Shown here: positions 1 to 8,412 of the stretch, in pieces
How the letters are laid out: the number at the start of each line of letters is the position of its first letter
Numbering within the stretch: the stretch's first letter is position 1
DNA from: Leptolyngbya sp. DLM2.Bin27
GTDB lineage: Bacteria; Cyanobacteriota; Cyanobacteriia; Phormidesmidales; Phormidesmidaceae
Assembly (NCBI GenBank): GCA_007694115.1
Contig: RECJ01000167.1
Coordinates: 1 to 51,705 of the forward strand
DNA length: 51,705 bases
Direction of reading: 5' to 3'
Made by a program: the position numbers and the translations under genes
The notes under the pieces: model-generated
Seen by the model: only the letters and a program-made list of their open reading frames with translations
The model's database searches: none
What the model was told of the DNA's origin: nothing

Positions 1-349
1 TGGCCTTTTGGTCAAGAAATAGCTTGGCCTCGTCTACGGGCATCTTGACGGTGGCCGCAAACTGAAGCACGGTGAGTTTGCCTCCGTGGCTTTGCAGCAG
101 CTCTAGGAATAGCTGCTCTCGCTGTTGCAGGGCCGTCTGCGACGATTGTTTGCTGCTGTGACGCAGGTTCCACACCAGCCAGCCCCCTAACGCCGTAGGT
201 GGCAACCCTAGGATAAACAGTGCGGCTGAGGCTCCGTCGCGATCCTCCTGACTGGTATTGGGATTGGTCAACTGCAACAGGGCAAGCAGCACCACGGGCA
301 GACCAACCAGGAAGAAAAAGCCCGCCAAAGTCTTTTGTAGAAATCTCAT
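1..349 (-). CDS. Partial hypothetical membrane protein with C-terminal helix-turn-helix-like segment
   Basis: An open frame starts with ATG at 349 and runs leftward off the window, so only the first 116 residues are visible. Residues about 6-27 form a hydrophobic helix (FFFLVGLPVVLLALLQL), followed by a short polar loop and a second hydrophobic segment at about 42-62 ending in a Trp-rich edge (GGWLVWNL). A Gln/Glu-rich stretch and a segment reading LTVLQFAATVKMPVDEAKLF follow; the latter looks like the first helices of a winged-helix fold. It is divergent from the Uma2 gene, with about 130 bases between. I do not recognise the family. The frame and codon use look real, but the C-terminus is missing. 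Confidence 0.7.
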   Translation of the reverse strand, partial: MRFLQKTLAGFFFLVGLPVVLLALLQLTNPNTSQEDRDGASAALFILGLPPTALGGWLVWNLRHSSKQSSQTALQQREQLFLELLQSHGGKLTVLQFAATVKMPVDEAKLFLDQKA

Positions 350-478
350 ATTGTTGCCCTCTGCGAAGCCAAACTCAATTTTGGCAGCGATCGGGGCTTT
401 GGTCACCCTGTGCACCTACATCGGGAGCACAATTTCCCTTACTTATAATAGGAATCAACTCTGTTGCTCTGGCCAGCT

Positions 479-1279
479 ATGATCTATCCCACCGGCTACT
501 CCATAGGGCAAAGCGATCCGCCGAAGTCGCCGCGCGAAACCCTACCCACCATGTATGACCTCCCCAGCGAGTTTCCGGAGGAGCCTGGCTTGCCTGACGA
601 GTTTCACGACTTGCAGCCTCAGCTATTGAGCCGCACCCTAGCCCTAAGCGACTACAGTCGCGATCAGTGGTTTACCGGGTCTGACCTAAACCTTTATTAC
701 GACGTTCACCATCCCCTGTGGCACAAGCGGCCCGATTGGTTCTTAGCCGTTGGCGTGCCCCGGCTCTACGATGACCATGACTTGCGACGCAGCTACGTGG
801 TGTGGCAAGAGGGGGTGGCTCCAACAGTAGTTGTAGAGTTTTTGTCGCCTAGAACCGAGTCAGAAGATTTGGGTCGATTTTATCAGGAGCGCGATCAGGT
901 CGAGCCAGAGGCCGAGAATCTAGAGCCGATTGATTTAAATCAAGTGCCGGGTAAGCTGGATGTCTACGAAACCTACCTGCGGGTGCCCCATTACATTGTC
1001 TACAGTCGATATACTCAACGACTGCGCTATTTCAAGCTCATCGGTCGTCAGTATCAGGAGCAAGCCATAGACTCTCTGCCCAAAGCCCTTTGGTTAGAAG
1101 ATTTAAATATCGGTCTGGGCATTTGGGAAGGGGAGTTTGAAGGTATCTGGGGTCACTGGCTGCGATGGTGCAATGCTGACGGGCGTTGGCTACCCACTGA
1201 TACTGAAACAGCCCAAGAAAGGGCCGATCGCCTCGCTCAGCGGCTGCGCGAGCTGGGCGTTGACCCCGACCAAATTTAG
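479..1279 (+). CDS. Uma2 family (DUF820) putative endonuclease
   Basis: The protein has the Uma2/DUF820 signature of a PD-(D/E)XK-like fold: an RPDWF strand carrying the Asp, then VVVEFLSP carrying the Glu, then KLDVYETYLRVPHYIV. The C-terminus is charged (ETAQERADRLAQRLRELG), as is common in this family. Uma2 proteins are abundant in cyanobacteria and are predicted nucleases; their biological role is largely unknown. ATG at 479 gives 266 residues. A TTG at 464 would add five residues and is less likely. It converges with the DUF2358 gene, whose stop overlaps this stop by four bases. Family assignment is firm; nuclease activity is inferred from the fold. Confidence 0.85.
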   Translation: MIYPTGYSIGQSDPPKSPRETLPTMYDLPSEFPEEPGLPDEFHDLQPQLLSRTLALSDYSRDQWFTGSDLNLYYDVHHPLWHKRPDWFLAVGVPRLYDDHDLRRSYVVWQEGVAPTVVVEFLSPRTESEDLGRFYQERDQVEPEAENLEPIDLNQVPGKLDVYETYLRVPHYIVYSRYTQRLRYFKLIGRQYQEQAIDSLPKALWLEDLNIGLGIWEGEFEGIWGHWLRWCNADGRWLPTDTETAQERADRLAQRLRELGVDPDQI

Positions 1280-1662
1280 CGCTTGTTTGTCAGCAGTTGC
1301 CCCAATACCGACAGGCGAGAGCAATCCCAGTAGTCGATGTGGGAGATCACCTTGCCAGCTTCGCTGATCCCTAGCTCGCTGCGGCCAGGAATGCTCATGG
1401 GGGGCTGCCAGGGCACGGGGGCTACCCAACTCAGCGTCCAGCGAGTCTCGATCTGGTGGGGTTGGGCGTACTTGATCTCGTGCAGTTGCAGGTCAATATC
1501 TTTAAACCAGCGGTCGATGAAGCCAATCATGCGCCGGTAGCGCTCAACGCCGCGAAACTGGTTGAGCGGGTCTTTAAAGTACACATCTTCAACGTACAGG
1601 TGGTAGCTCTGGTCGTGGGGAAACCGCTCGTAGTCGAGGCGAATTTGGTCGAGGATATCCAT
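1276..1662 (-). CDS. DUF2358 domain protein
   Basis: This 128-residue protein matches the DUF2358 family of cyanobacteria and plastids, which adopts a SnoaL/NTF2-like fold. Visible features are the N-terminal IRLDYERFPHDQSYHLYVED helix-strand, the FKDPLNQFRGVERYRRMIGF segment, and a C-terminal strand GKVISHIDYWDCS. No catalytic residues can be named and no function is established. There is no signal peptide or membrane segment, so it is probably cytoplasmic. The last four bases overlap the stop of the Uma2 gene in convergent orientation. Length fits the family. Confidence 0.82.
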   Translation of the reverse strand: MDILDQIRLDYERFPHDQSYHLYVEDVYFKDPLNQFRGVERYRRMIGFIDRWFKDIDLQLHEIKYAQPHQIETRWTLSWVAPVPWQPPMSIPGRSELGISEAGKVISHIDYWDCSRLSVLGQLLTNKR

Positions 1663-1823
1663 GCGGGTAGTCTAACCGGCGATTACTGTGGCCTGGCGCT
1701 GAGTTTTATTATGATTGCTTTTGATAGTGGTCTGGGTTTGTCAAGACTCATTAATCGCGATCGCGACAGCTCTTTCCTTGCCTACACTGGGGGCAGACTA
1801 TTGATCGTTGACGACTGTGCTTC

Positions 1824-2663
1824 ATGACGGTATCTCCCGTTGAATTTAAGTTTTTGCTGCGCTTGCTGGAGCACCCGCCTGACTACCGCAGCCCCATCAC
1901 TAAACTGCACCCCACCGCCAGTGCGAGCGATCGCGATCAAGCCTGCAAGAGCCTTTGTAGTAAGGGGTTGGTGGGCTATGAAGCTGAGATTCAGCGCTAT
2001 AGTATTACCCCTGCCGGTCAAGCTCTGCTCAAATTAGATGCCACGGCCCTGTCCATTTCTGCCGATGAAGTTAAATTATTATCAGTGGCAGCGGCAGGGC
2101 CGACGGTGCCAAGTCAAGCCAAGCAGGTGCCCGCGAAGACTCGCCAAACCCTGCTGCGCCAGTTAAATGATCGCGGTCTGATTAACCCCAGCAAAACGCA
2201 GATTAAAATGGTTTGGCTTACGCCCCAGGGCAGGCTGTATTTGCGCAATGACTGCCTGCCCACCAGTGCACAATCCAAGGTGCCCTCGGCGTGGATGGGA
2301 GGCTATTTGACGTTTTTGCGGCAGTTTATCGACCCAGCGGCCCCGGTCGCCGCAGCCGACACCATTGCCCCAGCCATGGCTTTATCCCCTGAAAAGCTCA
2401 CCCCAGACGCTATTCTAAACACCATTCAGCATCTCGATCAGCAGCTGGGTACTGAGAACTATCTGCCCATTTTTTACCTGCGAGACCAGATGCAGCCGCC
2501 CCTTCGGCGGGAAGACTTGGATCAGCTGCTGTACGAGCTGGAGCGTTGCGATCGCATTGAGCTAACCACCCTCCAGGAGGTCTCGGCTTACAGCGAAACC
2601 CAGCTGGCGGCGGGGATTCCCCAAGACATTGGCGGGGCCTTATTTTTTATCAGCGTTGTTTAG
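1824..2663 (+). CDS. Multi-winged-helix protein, first gene of the nuclease/ATPase/FtsK unit
   Basis: The 279-residue protein appears to hold three winged-helix-like units. Residues about 35-70 read CKSLCSKGLVGYEAEIQRYS then ITPAGQALLKLD. Residues about 108-143 repeat the pattern (LRQLNDRGLI then VWLTPQGRLYLRND). Residues about 195-279 carry YLPIFYLRDQMQPPLRREDL, LYELERCDRIELTTLQEV and AGIPQDIGGALFFI; I recall this last module from cyanobacterial hypothetical proteins. No enzymatic motif is visible. Its stop at 2663 lies 28 bases before the GTG start of the ATPase gene, suggesting co-transcription. A DNA-binding or adaptor role for the downstream ATPase and FtsK-like motor is an inference. 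Confidence 0.75.
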   Translation: MTVSPVEFKFLLRLLEHPPDYRSPITKLHPTASASDRDQACKSLCSKGLVGYEAEIQRYSITPAGQALLKLDATALSISADEVKLLSVAAAGPTVPSQAKQVPAKTRQTLLRQLNDRGLINPSKTQIKMVWLTPQGRLYLRNDCLPTSAQSKVPSAWMGGYLTFLRQFIDPAAPVAAADTIAPAMALSPEKLTPDAILNTIQHLDQQLGTENYLPIFYLRDQMQPPLRREDLDQLLYELERCDRIELTTLQEVSAYSETQLAAGIPQDIGGALFFISVV

Positions 2664-2691
2664 ATGTGATGTGTGACTCGGGTAACCACCA

Positions 2692-4932
2692 GTGACTTCG
2701 CTCAGCCAGCTTATTCAGATCAGTCTCAACCCCTTTGACCCGGCCACCTTTCGCCCCGGCAACTTTTGGCAAGAGCAGCAAAACCCCGCCCTAGAGGTCA
2801 GCTCAATTCACCAGACGGTGCTGCGCAATGTCGATCGCACCCTCGATCAAGTCGCCGCCGATCGCATCACCCGGACCCTGCTGCTGGTGGGTGAGTCGGG
2901 GGCGGGCAAGAGCCATTTACTGGGGCGGATCAAGCACCAGCTCAACCCCAAGGCTTTTTTTGCCTACATTGGCCCCTGGCCAGACAGTGCCTACCTGTGG
3001 CGGCACACCCTGCGCAACACCGTCGATAGCCTGATGCATATTCCAGTGGGCCAGAGCGAGTCGCAGCTATTGCTGTGGTTGAGAAGTCTGCCCAGCCTGC
3101 GCGATCGCAGCTTGGTGAAATGGATGGTAGGCGAGCGCAATACCTTCATTCGCGATCTGCGGGCCAGCTTTCCGGCGGGCATTTACAACAGCAAAGAGTT
3201 TTTTGGGGTGCTCTACGACCTGGCCACCAACCCCGATTTGCGCCCCATTGCCTGCGACTGGCTCAAGGGCGACGACCTCGACCAGGACGATCTCAAAGCC
3301 TTGCGAGTGAAGCAGTCGCTAGAGTCGGAAGACGCCGCCCAAAAAGTCTTGCTTAACATAGGCCGCATTGCGGCGGTAACCCAGCCGATTGTGCTGTGCT
3401 TTGACAACCTCGACAACATTCCAGCCCTGGCCGACGGCAAAGTTGACCTACAAAGCTTGTTTAGCCTTAACTCCACCCTCCACAACGAGAAGCTGAGCCA
3501 GTTTTTGGTATTGATTAGCGTGATCACCAGCACCTGGGTACACAACCGAGGATCGGTTCAACCCGCCGATGTGGCCCGCATTAATCAAACCCTGTCGCTG
3601 AAGCCAATTACCCTAGACCAGGCCGAAGCGCTGTGGGCCAGTCGGTTGGCGGCTCTCCATAGCCAGGTGAGCCCGAGCCCTAATGGTGCGATCGTCCCCC
3701 TTAGCCGAGGCTGGCTCAACCACAAGTTTCCCCGAGGCAAAGCCCTGCCCCGCAATGTTCTGATGCTGGGGCAGCAGCTGATCGCCTATTACAAAGAGCA
3801 CCAGCAACTCCCAGCCCTACCCACCGCTCAGCCAGGTTCCCCGCCCAAAGCTAGGGCAAATGGGGCAGTAGAAGCTGCACCTGCCCAGAATATGGCCATC
3901 CAGAATGCTGAAGCGGTAGCCCCATCGCCATCACTGCAAGTGCGGGGAACCACCAGCCCTGGGGCAGTTCAAGGCCAGAGCAGGGTGCTGTCGTCGCCAC
4001 CGCCCAAGACCGATTCCTCCCCTTCAGTCAAACAGCCACGCCGCAAAGCAGCAAAATCCTCGCCAGCAGCCCAGGCTGAACTACACCAGGACGTAGAACT
4101 CGCCAGTTTTCACCTGCTGTGGGAAAAGGAATTTCAAACGGCGCGACATCAGGTGACGCGGGTGGGTCAATTGACCTCACCGGAGCTCATTTGGCGCTTG
4201 CGGCAGGTCCTAGAAGCTCTGGAGATCAAAGTCAAAGCCTCGTTTCTCAAGGGCAGTAAGTTTGCGGCCTATTCCATTTCGCACCAGCAGCCGGTGCCTA
4301 GCGGTCTGGTCTGGTGCGAAGACCGCAATATGACCACTTTTTACCACGTTATGAACGCCTGCCAGAAGGTAGTGGATCGGGCCGTCTGCGATCGCCTCTT
4401 GCTAATTCGTTCCGAGGGCGTGGGCCGTCAAGGTAACAGAGGCCATGAAATCTATCAGCACATCTTCAACGATCAGCCAGCCCATCAGCACCTAAAGCCC
4501 GATTTGCTGTCGGTGCAATATCTGGAGACCTATCATCACCTGGTCAATGCCGCCTGTGGTGGGGAACTGGTGGTGGGGCAAAAAACGCCGAATCTCAAGC
4601 AGCTACAAGCCCTGATCCGCGCCGCTCAGGTTCTAGACGCTTGCCCACTGTTGCAGGAACTCAAGCTAGTGGATCAGGCTAAAGTGCCAGCCTCCTCTAC
4701 TTCACCAACAGCCGCCGCCGATGTGGCTAGAACCTACATGATTAACCTGGTCACCACCCAGCAGTTCATGGGGCTAGAGCTGCTGGTTAAAAACACCCAG
4801 GCCCAGGTTGATAGCATGGGTGAAGCCGACATTGAGCAGATCATCCAGCAACTGTGTCGCGAAGGTCGCCTGCAACTGCTCGACGCTGGAGCCAGTCGGG
4901 CCAGTCAGCTGGTTTGCCTAGTGCCATCATGA
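2692..4932 (+). CDS. Large AAA-like P-loop ATPase, second gene of the nuclease/ATPase/FtsK unit
   Basis: The 746-residue protein starts at GTG 2692. Residues 67-74 are a Walker A motif (GESGAGKS). Residues 233-241 (IVLCFDNLD) are a Walker B strand and 273-282 (VLISVITSTW) fit sensor 1. A Pro/Ala/Ser-rich linker spans about 375-455. A conserved-looking C-terminal region follows, with FLKGSKFAAYSISH, GLVWCEDRNMTTFYHV and DRAVCDRLLLIR. The last 80 residues resemble another winged helix (MINLVTTQQFMGLELL, then EADIEQIIQQLCREGRL). It is probably a cytoplasmic ATPase acting on DNA with its neighbours. Its TGA overlaps the ATG of the nuclease-FtsK gene as ATGA, indicating translational coupling. I do not recognise a named family. 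Confidence 0.8.
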   Translation: MTSLSQLIQISLNPFDPATFRPGNFWQEQQNPALEVSSIHQTVLRNVDRTLDQVAADRITRTLLLVGESGAGKSHLLGRIKHQLNPKAFFAYIGPWPDSAYLWRHTLRNTVDSLMHIPVGQSESQLLLWLRSLPSLRDRSLVKWMVGERNTFIRDLRASFPAGIYNSKEFFGVLYDLATNPDLRPIACDWLKGDDLDQDDLKALRVKQSLESEDAAQKVLLNIGRIAAVTQPIVLCFDNLDNIPALADGKVDLQSLFSLNSTLHNEKLSQFLVLISVITSTWVHNRGSVQPADVARINQTLSLKPITLDQAEALWASRLAALHSQVSPSPNGAIVPLSRGWLNHKFPRGKALPRNVLMLGQQLIAYYKEHQQLPALPTAQPGSPPKARANGAVEAAPAQNMAIQNAEAVAPSPSLQVRGTTSPGAVQGQSRVLSSPPPKTDSSPSVKQPRRKAAKSSPAAQAELHQDVELASFHLLWEKEFQTARHQVTRVGQLTSPELIWRLRQVLEALEIKVKASFLKGSKFAAYSISHQQPVPSGLVWCEDRNMTTFYHVMNACQKVVDRAVCDRLLLIRSEGVGRQGNRGHEIYQHIFNDQPAHQHLKPDLLSVQYLETYHHLVNAACGGELVVGQKTPNLKQLQALIRAAQVLDACPLLQELKLVDQAKVPASSTSPTAAADVARTYMINLVTTQQFMGLELLVKNTQAQVDSMGEADIEQIIQQLCREGRLQLLDAGASRASQLVCLVPS

Positions 4933-7034
4933 CCGCTTCCCTCAGTGTCAGCAAAGTGCGCCTCGCCTTTGAATGTCCTCGGTTACTGTACCTGGGGCAT
5001 CACAGCGGCGGCATGACGATGTTTTTGCCCACCGAGGGGGCCTTGGGCATTGGCAGTGCCTTTCACCAATTGTCTGACCAGTTTGTGCAAGAGCTGCGAT
5101 CTAACCCCGATTTCATTGGGCTGTTTGAGGGGGAATCTGGTCAGCTAGATGCAGGGGCGATCGCCCAAACCCTACAACAGACCCTCTACAAAACTCACTT
5201 TTTCCCTTTTTTGCAGGCGGCCATCACCAAAGACCCCAGCAAAGCCGCTGCCCTGCACCAGCTATGGCAGGGGTTGATCGGGCTGATTCAGCGGTGGGCC
5301 ACCTTGCTGGTCAGCAATCGCCGCTTTTGCCCTGCCCAAGCGGTGCTGCAAAAAACCTTCTTAGCCCAAGAACTCAGCGTTGAGCATGACTTTCTGCTGC
5401 CCGATGGCACCCATCAATTGGTGCGGGGTCGGTTCGACAGCCTGGTGTACGACTTTGAGCACCATCGCCTTTGCGTGGTGGAGTACAAAACCTATCAATC
5501 GCCAGAGCCCTCGGCCCAGCTGGCCCAGGTGGCGCTGTACAGCTACATGCTCAAAGAAAAAGTTGGCGTCCCCATCGATTCGGCGGTTTACAGCGTGCTG
5601 CCCGACTGGCAAGAGCAGGTCTATCCCTGGGCACAGCTCGAAGACACGGTGCATCGACTGATTCCCCCCAAGCTTCAGCAGATTCGCGATTGGCTAGCCT
5701 GGCGGCATGGCCAGGGAGACCCACCACCTAAGACCGTACGCCTCGACCTCTGTGAGATGTGTCCCCAGCGCAAAAAATGTCAGACCTATTTTGAGGCGAT
5801 GCCCAATTCAGGATTCCTGGCGCAGAACAGCACCCTGCCCCAAGGCTCTGGGGATAGAGAGAATTCAGCCCGCCTAGTCGGGGACGATTTGCCCGTAGCT
5901 CTGGATGACCTACCGAGATCAAATCCGCAGCCACCTGCCCCGACTGAAGACAACAATTCTGCAAGGGTGAACGACCATTCACCTCGGCCCGAGGATGACA
6001 TTGCCCAACACCTAGTGCGAACGCTGGAATCCTTTGGGGTGGGGGTAGACCTCCAGGGGGTAGCCCTGGCTCCGGCCTTTTTGCGGGTGAAACTCAAGCC
6101 TCAGCTGGGGGTTAAGGTCAGCTCAATTCTGCGGCTGACGGACGATCTGCGGGTACAGCTGGGCCTCACCGCGCCGCCGATGATTGCGCCCCAGGCGGGG
6201 TATGTGAGTGTAGACCTGCCCCGACCCGATCGCCAAAGCGCAGTCTTTGACCAATACATCATGGCCCAGGCCCTGCCAGCCACAGCACCAGTTCGCATTG
6301 CAATCGGGGTCAACCTGGAGGGGAACTTGGTAGAAGCCGATCTGTCAGACCCCAACACCTGTCACTTCTTAGTGGGGGGAACTACCGGGAGTGGGAAAAG
6401 CGAGTTTTTGCGATCGCTCCTACTCAGCCTGCTCACCCGCCACAGCCCCGACCAGCTCAAAATTGCCCTAGTCGATCCCAAGCGGGTCACGTTTCCTGAA
6501 TTTGAGACAATTCCCTGGCTGCTAGAACCCATTGTGAAGGATAGCGAGGGGGCGATCGCCCTGATGAAAGCTCTAATGGCAGAAATGGATCGTCGCTACA
6601 AGCGATTTGAGCAGAGCCGCTGCTCCGATTTGACTCGCTACAATCAGCAAGCCCCAACCCCCATGGCGCGAATCGTCTGCATTTTTGACGAGTATGCCGA
6701 CTTTATGGTCGAAAAAGAAACTCGCGACAGCCTAGAGCTGAGTATCAAGCGGCTGGGGGCCATGGCCCGTGCCGCCGGTATTCACCTAATTATTGCCACC
6801 CAGCGCCCCGAGGCCAAGGTGGTGACACCGTTGATCCGATCCAATCTACCGGGTCGGGTTGCCCTGAGAACCGCTAGCGATGCTGACTCCGCCATCATTC
6901 TGGGGGGCAAGCAGGGCGATGCCGTAAACCTGCTGGGCAAGGGCGATTTGCTCTACCTCGAAGGGGCTCAGCTCCTGCGGCTGCAAAGCCTATACGCTCA
7001 AGACGTCGCGATAGCTTTGCCCGCTAGAGGCTGA
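4929..7034 (+). CDS. Cas4/RecB-like Fe-S nuclease fused to FtsK/SpoIIIE motor
   Basis: ATG 4929, within the ATGA overlap with the ATPase gene, gives 701 residues. The N-terminal half has the Cas4/AddB-type layout: Cys16 in FECPRLLYL, His46 in GSAFHQL, Asp170 in GRFDSLV, Glu185 and Lys187 in VEYKT, Gln/Tyr in QLAQVALYSYML, then Cys275, Cys278 and Cys284 in CEMCPQRKKC. These give a PD-(D/E)XK active site plus a four-cysteine Fe-S site. After an acidic linker (about 300-355) comes an FtsK alpha/beta motor with Walker A GGTTGSGKSE (483-492), DPKRV, Walker B IVCIFDEYAD and IIATQRPEAKVVTPLIRSNL. It lacks the membrane segments and C-terminal gamma domain of chromosomal FtsK. DNA translocation coupled to nuclease action is inferred. 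Confidence 0.85.
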   Translation: MTASLSVSKVRLAFECPRLLYLGHHSGGMTMFLPTEGALGIGSAFHQLSDQFVQELRSNPDFIGLFEGESGQLDAGAIAQTLQQTLYKTHFFPFLQAAITKDPSKAAALHQLWQGLIGLIQRWATLLVSNRRFCPAQAVLQKTFLAQELSVEHDFLLPDGTHQLVRGRFDSLVYDFEHHRLCVVEYKTYQSPEPSAQLAQVALYSYMLKEKVGVPIDSAVYSVLPDWQEQVYPWAQLEDTVHRLIPPKLQQIRDWLAWRHGQGDPPPKTVRLDLCEMCPQRKKCQTYFEAMPNSGFLAQNSTLPQGSGDRENSARLVGDDLPVALDDLPRSNPQPPAPTEDNNSARVNDHSPRPEDDIAQHLVRTLESFGVGVDLQGVALAPAFLRVKLKPQLGVKVSSILRLTDDLRVQLGLTAPPMIAPQAGYVSVDLPRPDRQSAVFDQYIMAQALPATAPVRIAIGVNLEGNLVEADLSDPNTCHFLVGGTTGSGKSEFLRSLLLSLLTRHSPDQLKIALVDPKRVTFPEFETIPWLLEPIVKDSEGAIALMKALMAEMDRRYKRFEQSRCSDLTRYNQQAPTPMARIVCIFDEYADFMVEKETRDSLELSIKRLGAMARAAGIHLIIATQRPEAKVVTPLIRSNLPGRVALRTASDADSAIILGGKQGDAVNLLGKGDLLYLEGAQLLRLQSLYAQDVAIALPARG

Positions 7035-7056
7035 AGTTAACGCAGAATGAGCCTTT

Positions 7057-7114
7057 AGGAGATCTCGGGAAAAGAAGAGGCCCCGATTTAGGGGCGCAGA
7101 GCCTGCGCCCTCGG
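7057..7114 (+). repeat. 58-bp dispersed repeat with hairpin, copy 1
   Basis: This block lies 23 bases after the nuclease-FtsK stop and matches 41767-41824 in length and at both ends (AGGAGATCTC start and GGGGCGCAGAGCCTGCGCCC end), with a diverged middle. It contains a perfect hairpin with arms GGGCGCAG and CTGCGCCC (7092-7110, 3-base loop). Both copies sit at the 3' end of a plus-strand gene, so they may act as transcript ends, although no T-run follows directly. Confidence 0.65.
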
Positions 7115-7158
7115 AAAGAAGCAAAATCCTTCAGTATTTTTGTGGTCAGAATTGGCCC

Positions 7159-7293
7159 TAGTGCAGCGTCAAACCTAAAAATTAGGGTTCGCGTAGGTTG
7201 GGTGCAACGAAGTGAAACCCAACAGCAGCAAGCCTTCGTTGGGTTTCGCTGACGCTCCACCCAACCTACAAATTAAAGCTTGACAAAGCACTA
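7159..7293. mobile_element. MITE-like element with TA flanks and inner palindrome
   Basis: The element is bounded by CTA-GTGC at 7158 and GCAC-TAG ending at 7294. Its terminal inverted repeats are imperfect: GTGCAGCGTCAAAC on the left against GTGCTTTGTCAAGC on the reverse of the right, 10 of 14 matching. The TA at each edge would fit the target duplication of IS630/Tc1-type elements. Inside, 7193-7269 is a palindromic block starting GTAGGTTGGGT and ending ACCCAACCTAC, closely related to the core of the MITE at 50494-50634. No transposase frame is present. The rest of the gap between the FtsK-type gene and the ABC ATPase holds only the 58-bp repeat. Confidence 0.6.
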
Positions 7294-7356
7294 GCCGAAA
7301 ACCTATGTAAGTGGCGCGAAAAAATGGTGCGAAAACCGTTGGCGTCTAATTCCAGC

Positions 7357-8136
7357 CTACAAAATCTGGGAGAGGAATTTTTGGGTGCGGTCTTCGCGGG
7401 GGTTGCTGAAGAACTCCTGGGGGGTATTTTCTTCGACCAGGTAGCCACCATCCATCAGCACGACGCGGTCGGCCACCTCACGGGCAAAGCCCACTTCGTG
7501 GGTGACGCACACCATGGTGATGCCAGTATTCGCTAGGCCCCGCATCACATCTAGCACCTCGCGCACCATTTCGGGGTCGAGGGCAGAGGTAGGTTCGTCA
7601 AACAGCATTACTTTGGGCTGCATGGCTAGAGAACGGGCGATCGCCACCCGCTGCTGCTGGCCCCCGGACAGCTGGCCCGGAAACTTGTGGGCCTGCTCTA
7701 AAATGCCGACCCGCTCTAGCAGCTGCATGGCCACCTCTTGGGCTTTGGCCTTGGGCCAGCGGCGCACCCAGATCGGCGCTAGGGTGACGTTTTGCAGCAC
7801 CGTCAGGTGAGGGAACAGGTTGAACTGCTGAAACACCATGCCCACCTCGCGGCGGATGGCCTCGATATTTTTTAGGTCGTGGGAGATGGTGATGCCATCG
7901 ACCTCAATGCTGCCCTTTTGGTAGGGCTCTAGGGCATTGAAGGTGCGAATAAAGGTCGATTTGCCCGACCCAGACGGCCCCATCACCACCAGCACTTCGC
8001 CCTTGTAGACCGTCATGTTGACGCCCTTGAGCACGTGGAAACCGTTGTCGTACCATTTTTCTACGTCACGGGCCACAATCACCGGCTCGGTGCCCGTGTG
8101 CTGGGCGGCTGGTTGCTCCGTCTGAAACTGTGTCAT
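7357..8136 (-). CDS. bgtA: Polar amino-acid ABC transporter ATP-binding protein
   Basis: This 259-residue ATPase has Walker [10 protein letters not shown] (53-61), signature LSGGQQQR (156-163) and Walker B VMLFDEP (176-182). The [15 protein letters not shown] and [16 protein letters not shown] segments are typical of the GlnQ/AapP/BgtA subfamily. It energises uptake of polar amino acids at the inner membrane. A good ribosome site (GAGGAAA) precedes the ATG. It is the last gene of the minus-strand set binding protein, permease, permease, ATPase, though about 275 bases separate it from natH. The symbol follows the cyanobacterial NatFGH-BgtA (N-II) system; AapP or BztD would be equivalent names. 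Confidence 0.9.
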   Translation of the reverse strand: MTQFQTEQPAAQHTGTEPVIVARDVEKWYDNGFHVLKGVNMTVYKGEVLVVMGPSGSGKSTFIRTFNALEPYQKGSIEVDGITISHDLKNIEAIRREVGMVFQQFNLFPHLTVLQNVTLAPIWVRRWPKAKAQEVAMQLLERVGILEQAHKFPGQLSGGQQQRVAIARSLAMQPKVMLFDEPTSALDPEMVREVLDVMRGLANTGITMVCVTHEVGFAREVADRVVLMDGGYLVEENTPQEFFSNPREDRTQKFLSQIL

Positions 8137-8412
8137 GAAAGGTTTCCTCTTAATCGCGCCCTAGGGCGGCTAACAACTCATGCAATGGGACGTTCTGTTC
8201 ACCAAACTCGAAATGCCGGGGGATCAGCGGCAGATATTGCTATTTTGCCTCAACCCTAAAGGGTTTCGAGATTCTAGACTGTCAACTGTTACACGGAGAG
8301 ACAAGACCTGATGGATGTCCCAGTAGTCGAAGGCAGCCATAGCCCCCCGATTCCCGAAAGGCGTAGCCCCTGGAATACAGAGGATTCCCTGTCTGCCTGC
8401 TGCCTTCCTGTA

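Noticed and set aside
464..4932. One defence island including the Uma2 gene and the three-gene unit
   Set aside because: The Uma2 and DUF2358 genes are convergent and separated from the unit by their own ends; Uma2 genes are scattered through cyanobacterial genomes, so the link is not supported.
4929..5815. Stand-alone cas4 or CRISPR locus
   Set aside because: The Cas4-like part is continuous with an FtsK motor in one frame, and there is no CRISPR array or other cas gene in the window.
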